Part shown: one piece after another, positions 1 to 4,806 of the stretch
Numbering within the stretch: the first letter of the stretch is position 1
Layout: each line of letters opens with the position of its first letter
Program-made: the position numbers and the translations under genes
Source: DASPKW01 sp038244055
Lineage (GTDB): Bacteria; Planctomycetota; Phycisphaerae; Tepidisphaerales; Tepidisphaeraceae
DNA length: 5,035 nt
Reading direction: 5' to 3'
NCBI GenBank assembly: GCA_038244055.1
Contig: JBBRTW010000498.1
Location: forward strand, 1-5,035
Notes under the pieces: model-generated
Seen by the model: the letters and a program-made list of their open reading frames with translations, nothing else
The model's database searches: none
Told to the model about the DNA's origin: nothing

Positions 1-1081
1 GCTGGTTGGCGGGGGTGACATTCTCCAATGCCGCGAGGGCGACGCCGGGTTTTGCTTCGGGGAGCGGGTAAGTCGTCTTGATGCCGGCCGGCTGGGTGAT
101 CTTGAGCGTGTATTTCTGCCCGGCCTGCGGTTTGAACTCAAAGCGGCCACGGCCTTCGTGGGCGGTGGTGACGGAGGCGATTTCGGCACCGGCCTGATCG
201 ACGATCACACCGGCGAGATCGGCCGGCTTTTTCGCGGGCGTGAAAGCTTCGAGATAAACGCGATTGGTCACGCCCGCGACCAGATCGCCGCCTTCGGGGT
301 ACATCGTCAGATCGAGCGTTTGCAGGAGGATGGGGATGGTCTTGGAGGCGGTTTCGACGATGCCGCCATCTTCAATCACGAAGGCGAGCGTTCCCTCGCC
401 GCGCTCGATGGATTTGGGGAGGGGGAACTGCGCGGAGGCGTTGCCGTGGGCATCGATCGTGGTCGATCCGTTGTAAACCTCAGCGCCATCGACACGGGCG
501 ATAGTGGTGACCTTGGCGTTGGCGGGGATGCCGCCTTCAGCGCGATCGACATGGACGGAGGCCGAGACGATATCGCCCGCGCCGTAGCCATCGCGGACGA
601 AGACGATCTGCGATTTGAGGCGCGGGGCGCGGAAGGCGCGGACATCGAACTTGCGGACGCCCGGGACATGGCCGGTGTAGGGGTGGCTCACCTTGATGGA
701 GTATTCGCCGCCGGCCGTGGCGGGTGGAATTTCCCAGGAGAAGCCGGCCACCGCATCCTGCGAAGCGGCCATCCCGGAGGCGACGATGTCTCCTTTGGGC
801 CCGGTGATTTCCACCATCGCCTGCTCCTGCTGCGGGGAGGGCGTGTGCTTGGCCGAATGGAGAACGGCGGAGCGGACGAAGAGTTTTTCGCCCGGCCGGT
901 ACATCGGTTTGTCGGTGGAGACGAAGGTGAGGTAGCGATCCGCGCCGCCGAGCATGTTGGCATCGGCCGGGGGAATGGCGGGCTTGACGATGGGCGCTTC
1001 GCCGCGGGCCGTGAGCAACGCCGCCAGAACTCCTGCCACCGCAAATAATCCACGACCACCGGGCAAATTCATTCGTTTCAT
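1..1081 (-). CDS. Secreted alpha-2-macroglobulin-like MG2-domain protein, N-terminal part (runs off left edge)
   Basis: Reading the minus strand from the ATG at 1081-1079 gives 360 codons with no stop up to base 1, so the 3' end lies outside the window. Residues 1-27 look like a Sec signal peptide: basic start MKRMN, hydrophobic stretch about 11-24, then polar residues; there is no lipobox cysteine. Residues about 50-75 contain STDKPMYRPGEKLFVRS, which closely resembles the MG2 entry motif (TDKPxYRPG) of alpha-2-macroglobulins. Residues about 85-150, 152-250 and 255-345 read as further beta-rich Ig-like macroglobulin repeats. MYPEGGDLVAGVTNRVYLEA at 260-279 resembles a motif I recall from large bacterial macroglobulin-like proteins. 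Family members usually exceed 1000 residues, so most of the protein is missing here, including any thioester CxEQ site. Known family roles are protease trapping or surface defence; which applies is not decidable. The start is supported by GAGGAG 7 nt upstream; M4 is a weaker alternative. Confidence 0.85.
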   Translation of the reverse strand, partial: MKRMNLPGGRGLFAVAGVLAALLTARGEAPIVKPAIPPADANMLGGADRYLTFVSTDKPMYRPGEKLFVRSAVLHSAKHTPSPQQEQAMVEITGPKGDIVASGMAASQDAVAGFSWEIPPATAGGEYSIKVSHPYTGHVPGVRKFDVRAFRAPRLKSQIVFVRDGYGAGDIVSASVHVDRAEGGIPANAKVTTIARVDGAEVYNGSTTIDAHGNASAQFPLPKSIERGEGTLAFVIEDGGIVETASKTIPILLQTLDLTMYPEGGDLVAGVTNRVYLEAFTPAKKPADLAGVIVDQAGAEIASVTTAHEGRGRFEFKPQAGQKYTLKITQPAGIKTTYPLPEAKPGVALAALENVTPANQ

Positions 1082-1088
1082 GGGAAGG

Positions 1089-1094
1089 CTCCTC
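1089..1094 (-). promoter_or_regulatory. Shine-Dalgarno site of the macroglobulin-like gene
   Basis: On the minus strand GAGGAG stands 7 nt before the ATG at 1081. This is the strongest ribosome binding site in the window. It decides the start in favour of residue M1 over M4, which would be 16 nt away. Confidence 0.8.
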
Positions 1095-1102
1095 GAAATG
1101 CA

Positions 1103-1118
1103 ATCGCCTTGGGGCGAT
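1103..1118 (-). promoter_or_regulatory. Small hairpin in the leader of the macroglobulin-like gene
   Basis: ATCGCC and GGCGAT form a perfect 6-bp stem with a 4-nt loop (CCAA on the transcribed minus strand). It ends 8 nt upstream of the GAGGAG ribosome binding site, so if transcription starts further upstream it lies in the 5' leader. It has no following T-run and is not a terminator. It could affect leader stability or translation, or be chance; a 6-bp stem is only modest evidence. Confidence 0.35.
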
Positions 1119-1167
1119 AGGGAACGTCAGTTGGGATAGACGCGGGTTAAAGGAAAAGGTTTCGGGC

Positions 1168-1210
1168 ATTGCGAATTGCGGATTGCGGATTGCGGATTGA
1201 AGATTGGCGG
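1168..1210. repeat. Heptanucleotide tandem repeat (ATTGCGG)n
   Basis: Six head-to-tail units are visible: ATTGCGA (1168), ATTGCGG (1175, 1182 and 1189, three perfect copies), ATTGAAG (1196) and ATTGGCGG (1203, with one inserted base). On the other strand the unit reads CCGCAAT. The array occupies the middle of the divergent intergenic region between the macroglobulin-like gene and the cyclase gene. It may simply be a slippage-prone microsatellite, or a member of a dispersed intergenic repeat family. No flanking duplication or mobile gene is visible. Confidence 0.85.
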
Positions 1211-1222
1211 TCGTGACACTTT

Positions 1223-1241
1223 CAGTGTTGCGCATACACTG
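1223..1241. promoter_or_regulatory. Inverted repeat immediately upstream of the cyclase gene
   Basis: CAGTGT and ACACTG are perfect 6-bp arms separated by the 7 nt TGCGCAT. The right arm ends 8 nt before the cyclase ATG, where a ribosome binding site would normally lie and where no good purine-rich site is seen (only GGCTGG). As DNA it could be a dimeric regulator's operator; as RNA it could be a hairpin against the start codon. It does not match the CRP consensus (TGTGA-N6-TCACA). Function is inference. Confidence 0.4.
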
Positions 1242-1249
1242 GCTGGACT

Positions 1250-3298
1250 ATGCGGTTGCCTGTCCGACTTCCCGAGCACCATCCTTTGCAGCGGTTGATC
1301 GTGGCCTGCGCCATCGCGGGGGTTTGCGCGGGGCTGGGGATCTTGATGAACGCGCCGTGGGGGATTTTCGCACCGCTGCGGAAGCTGGATTCGGCGGTTT
1401 ACGATTCGCTGTTTGCGATGCGTGCGGTGGAACCGAAGATGGATGGCGAGGTGGTGATCGTCGCGGTGGATGATCGGAGCATCGAGGTAATGGACAAGAT
1501 CAAGGGGTTTGGCTGGCCTTGGCCGAGGGAATACTGGGGGCACATGGTGGGGTATTTCGAGAAGTGCGGGGCGAAGACCGTGGCGTTTGATGTGTTGTTC
1601 GACCGCAGCAGTGTCTACAACTCGGTGAGCGATGACGATGCGCAATTCGGGGCGAAGGTGGATGAAGCAAAGATTCCCATCGTGCTGGCGACGATCGCGC
1701 GGGGGGATGGGAGTTTGTGGGGCGTCGCGCCGCCGATCAAGAATAAAGTGCTCGGGGCGGCCAACATCGCCGGGGATGAAGTGATTCGCAGCTACGATCC
1801 CGCACCTTTCGGCCAGCCGAGCCTGGCGAAGATGGCGCTGATCAAATCCGGCGCGACGCCGCCGGCGTGGGCGGATGCGCCGTTTCGGCTGCATTACTAT
1901 GGCCCGCACGATCGCGGGGATGGAACGCCCGCGACATTCAAATACATCCGCGCTGCCAGTGTTCTGGCGGCCGCGGTGGATCCGAAGATGGCCAATGAGG
2001 TCGGCGTATCGCCGGAGATGTTTCGCGGGAAGATCGTGCTGGTGGGGACGATCACGGCCGGGACTTACGACCTCAAATCCTCGCCAATGTCGGCCAAGTA
2101 TCCGGGCGTGGAGGTTCACGCGACGGCGATCCAGAACATGCTCGATGGCCGGCATGTATTGGCGGTGGGGGAAGGTTGGCGGATCGGCTTGATGCTGCTG
2201 GCGTGCGCGGCGGGGTCGATTTTGACGATGCTGCCTTCGCGGGTGCCGGTGAAAATCCTTGGGGGGCTGGCGGGGCCGGCGCTGATCCTGGGGGTTTGCT
2301 GGCTGCTTTTCGTGCCGGGGGGGCAGGTCAAGTGGCTTGCGCCGGCCGGGCCGTTGGCGGCGGCGGTGGTGGGTGCATTCGTGGCGATGGGGTACAGCTA
2401 TTTCACGGAGTTGCGGCAGAGGCAGTTCATTCTCAAGGCGTTCGCGCAGAGCGTGTCGAAGGAGGTGGCCGATGAAATCGCCAAGGATCCGCGCAAGCTC
2501 GGGCTGGGCGGGCAGCGGCGGGAGATGACCGTGATGTTCACGGACCTGGCGACTTTCACGACGCTGTCGGAAGCGGTCGACGTCGAGAGCCTGGCCTCGA
2601 TGCTGCAGTTTTATCTGGAGGAAATGTCGGGCGTGGTTTTGGGGGAGAATGGCACGCTCGATAAATATATCGGCGATGCGATCATGGCTTTCTGGAATGC
2701 GCCGGCCAACCAGATCGATCATGCGGTGCGGGCCTGCCGGGCGGCGCTGGAGATGCGGCGGCGCGAGGCGCTGATTCAGCCGCGCATACTCGAACTGGCG
2801 GGAACGGAAGTCTACAGCCGCTTCGGGATCAATTCGGGGCCGATGATCGTGGGGAATATCGGCTCGAGCTACAAGTTCGCGTATACGGTGCTGGGGGATT
2901 CGGTGAACCTGGCCAGCCGGCTGGAGGGAGCCAACAAGATGTATGGCACGCGCATTATTCTCAGTGAAACGACGGCGGCGATCGTCAAGGATCTGTTCGC
3001 GATGCGGCAGCTCGATCTGTTGCGGGTCAAAGGCAAGCTCAAGCCGATGGCGGTGTACGAGCTGATGGGCGAGGGAGCGCCGGATTCGGCGATGACGGAC
3101 CTGATCGCGCGCTATGAATCGGCGCTGGCGGCCTACCGGGCTCGGCGGTTCGAGGAGGCGATGGAAATGCTGGAAGCGCTCAAGCGAGACTTCCCCGGGG
3201 ACGGTCCGACGGCTACATTGATGGCGCGCGTGACCTATTTTCGTGCCCACCCACCGGCCGAGGATTGGGATGGGGTGTATGTGGCGATGGACAAGTAG
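1250..3298 (+). CDS. CHASE2-domain class III adenylate cyclase, membrane sensor
   Basis: Complete 682-residue protein predicted to make cAMP from ATP in response to an extracytoplasmic signal. Order: N-terminal membrane helix (about 14-34); CHASE2 sensor (about 40-305), with VVIVAVDDRS at 68-77, WPWPRE at 89-94, GAKTVAFDVLFD at 107-118, FRGKIVLVG at 258-266 and PGVEVHA at 285-291; three membrane helices (about 311-329, 333-354, 362-384); a linker with the usual S-K-E-V-A-D-E-I and LGLGGQRRE elements; and the cyclase domain (about 425-600). Class III catalytic residues are all present: metal-binding D432 (FTD) and D476 (YIGD), adenine-selecting K472 and T546 (AYTVLGD), and transition-state N553 and R557 (SVNLASR). 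K plus T predicts ATP rather than GTP. The tail at 611-682 looks helical and TPR-like. ATG 1250 is chosen because an in-frame stop precedes it at 1214-1216; its ribosome binding site is weak. The stop codon overlaps a palindromic repeat. It is divergent from the macroglobulin-like gene. Confidence 0.96.
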   Translation: MRLPVRLPEHHPLQRLIVACAIAGVCAGLGILMNAPWGIFAPLRKLDSAVYDSLFAMRAVEPKMDGEVVIVAVDDRSIEVMDKIKGFGWPWPREYWGHMVGYFEKCGAKTVAFDVLFDRSSVYNSVSDDDAQFGAKVDEAKIPIVLATIARGDGSLWGVAPPIKNKVLGAANIAGDEVIRSYDPAPFGQPSLAKMALIKSGATPPAWADAPFRLHYYGPHDRGDGTPATFKYIRAASVLAAAVDPKMANEVGVSPEMFRGKIVLVGTITAGTYDLKSSPMSAKYPGVEVHATAIQNMLDGRHVLAVGEGWRIGLMLLACAAGSILTMLPSRVPVKILGGLAGPALILGVCWLLFVPGGQVKWLAPAGPLAAAVVGAFVAMGYSYFTELRQRQFILKAFAQSVSKEVADEIAKDPRKLGLGGQRREMTVMFTDLATFTTLSEAVDVESLASMLQFYLEEMSGVVLGENGTLDKYIGDAIMAFWNAPANQIDHAVRACRAALEMRRREALIQPRILELAGTEVYSRFGINSGPMIVGNIGSSYKFAYTVLGDSVNLASRLEGANKMYGTRIILSETTAAIVKDLFAMRQLDLLRVKGKLKPMAVYELMGEGAPDSAMTDLIARYESALAAYRARRFEEAMEMLEALKRDFPGDGPTATLMARVTYFRAHPPAEDWDGVYVAMDK

Positions 3299-3319
3299 CA
3301 CGGGCATCTTGCCCGTGTC
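3296..3319 (+). repeat. REP palindrome 1, overlapping the cyclase stop codon
   Basis: Perfect 8-bp arms CACGGGCA (3299-3306) and TGCCCGTG (3310-3317) enclose the 3-nt loop TCT; G3298 and T3318 can add a wobble pair. The first three bases of the unit are the TAG stop of the cyclase. There is no T-run directly after it, so it is not a standard intrinsic terminator, but it could block 3' exonucleases or reduce read-through. Confidence 0.85.
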
Positions 3320-3367
3320 GGCGGATTGATGGTCTTGTGAGTGTTTTTTTGTAAGCGTTATGGATCA

Positions 3368-3391
3368 GACACGGGCAGGATGCCCGTGCTA
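3368..3391 (-). repeat. REP palindrome 2, just before the SH3-like gene
   Basis: Perfect arms CACGGGCA (3370-3377) and TGCCCGTG (3381-3388) enclose the loop GGA. The unit is the inverted copy of 3296-3319. It ends 4 nt before the GAGG ribosome binding site of the next gene, so a folded transcript would place a stable stem directly beside the translation start. Confidence 0.85.
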
Positions 3392-3395
3392 CGAT

Positions 3396-3399
3396 GAGG
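3396..3399 (+). promoter_or_regulatory. Probable ribosome binding site of the SH3-like gene
   Basis: GAGG lies 5 nt before the ATG at 3405. It supports that start over the in-frame upstream ATG at 3360, whose extra 15 codons would be encoded largely by the REP palindrome and would bury the signal peptide. Confidence 0.6.
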
Positions 3400-3404
3400 C
3401 TCTT

Positions 3405-3890
3405 ATGAAATGCAAACTGAAATTGGCATCGGTTGCGGTGGCGGCGCTGCTGGCGGGCGCGGGTGTCGCCAGCGCGGAAGAAGTGTTCGTCAAGCAGACC
3501 AGCATCGTCATCCGCGCCGGCAAGGGCGCGGCGTATGATGAGGTCGGCAAGGCGGTCAAGGGAGACAAGCTCCAGATCATCGCCCGCGAAGGGAAATGGC
3601 TGAAAGTCAAAACCAACAGCGGCGAGGGATACGTTTTTGAAACCGCGGTGGCCGAGACCAAACCCGGCGATGACATGAGCGGGATTGGCAAGATGCTGGG
3701 CGGGGCATCGGGGTCCTCCACCGCATCGGATGCGGCCGCGGGCAAGGGATTTGGCGAATCGCTGGACTGGGCCAAATCCAAGCGCATGAGCCCGGCCGGG
3801 TTGAACCGCATGATCGCCCTGCGAAAGAGCGTCACGGGCAAAGACTGGGAACAATTCACGGATGAAGGCAAAGTCGGCCCGGCCAAATAA
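3405..3890 (+). CDS. Small secreted protein with an N-terminal bacterial SH3-like domain
   Basis: The protein has 161 residues. Residues 1-24 form a clear Sec signal peptide: MKCKLK basic start, hydrophobic core about 8-20, cleavage after ASA before EEV. Residues about 26-83 match the bacterial SH3 pattern: VIRAGKGAAYDEVGKAVKGD at 35-54, then GKWLKVKT at 63-70 and GEGYVFETAV at 73-82. Such domains usually bind peptidoglycan, other cell-wall ligands or protein partners in the periplasm. Residues 85-120 are a Gly/Ser/Ala/Asp-rich linker. Residues 125-161 form a short charged tail with M-S-P-A-G-L-N-R-M and V-T-G-K-D-W-E-Q-F, for which I recognise no family. No catalytic residues are seen. The gene stands 106 bp after the cyclase and 69 bp before the M48 protease lipoprotein; a shared transcript with the protease is plausible but unproven. 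It could be an accessory or targeting factor; that is inference. Confidence 0.88.
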   Translation: MKCKLKLASVAVAALLAGAGVASAEEVFVKQTSIVIRAGKGAAYDEVGKAVKGDKLQIIAREGKWLKVKTNSGEGYVFETAVAETKPGDDMSGIGKMLGGASGSSTASDAAAGKGFGESLDWAKSKRMSPAGLNRMIALRKSVTGKDWEQFTDEGKVGPAK

Positions 3891-3897
3891 ATTATTT
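3885..3897. repeat. AT-rich palindrome across the SH3-like gene stop codon
   Basis: AAATAA and TTATTT are perfect 6-bp arms around a single A, and the left arm contains the TAA stop codon. In an otherwise GC-rich window this is a sharp local AT island. With a 1-nt centre it cannot fold well as a hairpin, so DNA opening or chance are the likelier readings. Confidence 0.3.
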
Positions 3898-3904
3898 CCC
3901 GATG

Positions 3905-3937
3905 CCGTTTCGATCCGATTTTGATTCGATTTCGATT
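3905..3937. repeat. 11-bp tandem repeat upstream of the M48 protease gene
   Basis: CGATTTCGATT at 3927-3937 is preceded directly by CGATTTTGATT at 3916-3926 (10 of 11 identical) and by a degenerate copy CCGTTTCGATC at 3905-3915 (8 of 11). The array fills the middle of the 69-bp gap and ends 22 bp before the protease ATG. A period of 11 bp is close to one helical turn, so a phased protein-binding region or bendable DNA is possible; replication slippage is the simple alternative. Confidence 0.55.
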
Positions 3938-3959
3938 CCCCTATTGAACCATTGCCATC

Positions 3960-4802
3960 ATGAACCAACGCAATTTGACAGTATCGGTTGTCGTATTGTT
4001 TCTGGCCTCGACCGGTTTCCTCGGCGGCTGCGGAGGAGCCGGCCGAGGCGCTCGCGGGATGTCCATTGAAGGACTGATCGGCGCGGGCGCTAAGGCCGGC
4101 GCGGCCATGAGCATGAGCGAGGCCGATGAAGATGAAATGGGGCGGACCGTCGCCATCGCGGCGACCAACCGCTGGCGCTTGCTGGACCGGCCGGCGCTGA
4201 CCAAATATGTGACGTTGGTCGGGCTGACAGTCGCATCCACCTCATCGCGGCCGGATGGCAACTGGGTCTTCGGCGTGCTCGATACGCCTGAATTGGGGGC
4301 ATATTCGGGGCCCAATGGTTATATCCTGGTCACGCGCGGCTCGATCGCCGCGATGGAAGATGAATCGGAATTGGCGGCCGTTTTGGCGCATGAGATCGCG
4401 CATGTGCTCAATCACGATGGTCTGGAGGCCGCCAAGCACGCCAAGATGAACGAGGCGGGGCTGGAAGCGATGTCGGCGGCCGATCAGCGGCTGGCGGCGT
4501 TCAATCAGACTTCGGATTTCGTCGTCAAAACCGTGCTGACCAGCGGCTGGAACCAGTCGCAGGAGACCAAGGCGGATTCCAACGCCGTGAAGCTGCTGAT
4601 TAACGCGGGTTACGATCCAACGGGCCTGCCGCGCTTCCTCAAACGGATGCAGGCCCAGACCGGCTCGGGGGGAAAAGCCTTCGGCACGCACCCGGGCACG
4701 GCCGACCGAATTAGCCGGACCACCTCACAGATCGGTTCTGGAAAACCTGGCGCAACCAACCGGGAGCGTTTTGTGAAGTACGCGGCCGAGGCTAGACTCT
4801 AG
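3960..4802 (+). CDS. M48-family zinc metalloprotease lipoprotein
   Basis: The protein has 280 residues. Residues 1-23 form a lipoprotein signal peptide with lipobox LGGC, placing the lipid-modified cysteine at C24, so the mature enzyme is membrane-anchored outside the cytoplasm. The catalytic domain spans about 55-255. HEIAH at 144-148 gives zinc ligands H144 and H148 and the general base E145. The glutamate in QETKADSNAVKLL (E202) is the expected third ligand. THPGTADRI at 243-251 is the usual C-terminal HPxxxxR-type element (H244, R250). The region before the active site, GPNGYILVTRGSI at 117-129, replaces the common NAFAxPGGYI with GAYSGPNGYI. The overall layout resembles small periplasmic M48 peptidases of the LoiP/BepA type, which degrade misfolded envelope proteins; exact substrate is unknown. 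There is no strong ribosome binding site before ATG 3960, but the signal peptide begins there. The next lipoprotein gene follows after 4 bp. Confidence 0.94.
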   Translation: MNQRNLTVSVVVLFLASTGFLGGCGGAGRGARGMSIEGLIGAGAKAGAAMSMSEADEDEMGRTVAIAATNRWRLLDRPALTKYVTLVGLTVASTSSRPDGNWVFGVLDTPELGAYSGPNGYILVTRGSIAAMEDESELAAVLAHEIAHVLNHDGLEAAKHAKMNEAGLEAMSAADQRLAAFNQTSDFVVKTVLTSGWNQSQETKADSNAVKLLINAGYDPTGLPRFLKRMQAQTGSGGKAFGTHPGTADRISRTTSQIGSGKPGATNRERFVKYAAEARL

Positions 4803-4806
4803 CGTG

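Larger units (their letters stand above)
3296..3391. repeat. BIME-like element: two REP palindromes in inverted orientation
   Basis: The 24-bp unit at 3296-3319 and the reverse complement of 3368-3391 agree at 23 of 24 positions (one T/C difference in the loop region). They flank a 48-bp core containing a run of seven T at 3344-3350. Opposed palindromes of this type are the layout of bacterial interspersed mosaic elements, which are mobilised in trans by REP-associated tyrosine transposases (RAYT, the TnpA-REP family). No such transposase is in this window. The element fills almost all of the gap between the cyclase and the SH3-like gene. At the RNA level the two units could also pair with each other to form one long stem. 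Confidence 0.8.

Noticed and set aside
158..1048. Plus-strand open frame of 296 codons over the macroglobulin-like gene
   Set aside because: Its translation is Gly/Asp/Arg-rich without domain or signal, and the opposite strand carries a convincing signal peptide, MG2 motif and ribosome binding site.
1168..1210. Possible CRISPR-like array
   Set aside because: Units are 7 bp and contiguous with no spacers; this is a simple tandem repeat.
537..1235. Minus-strand open frame overlapping the macroglobulin-like start region in another frame
   Set aside because: Its N-terminus is a translation of the heptamer repeat and the rest is out of frame with the MG2-containing reading; no domain is visible.
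1127..3307. Minus-strand open frame of 726 codons antisense to the whole cyclase gene
   Set aside because: The plus-strand protein has complete CHASE2 and class III cyclase motifs. The antisense translation is rich in Arg, His and Pro and has no recognisable domain, as expected from the mirrored frame of a GC-rich gene.
3296..3350. Intrinsic terminator after the cyclase (hairpin plus T-run)
   Set aside because: The T-run at 3344-3350 begins 27 nt after the stem ends, too far for an intrinsic terminator.
3335..3364. Sigma-70-like promoter TTGTGA-N18-TATGGA in the BIME core
   Set aside because: Only 4 of 6 and 3 of 6 consensus matches with a long spacer; not above chance in my judgement.
3213..3968. 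Minus-strand open frame of 251 codons over the REP pair and the SH3-like gene
   Set aside because: It contains the peptide forms of both REP palindromes and is antisense to a gene with a clear signal peptide and SH3-like domain.
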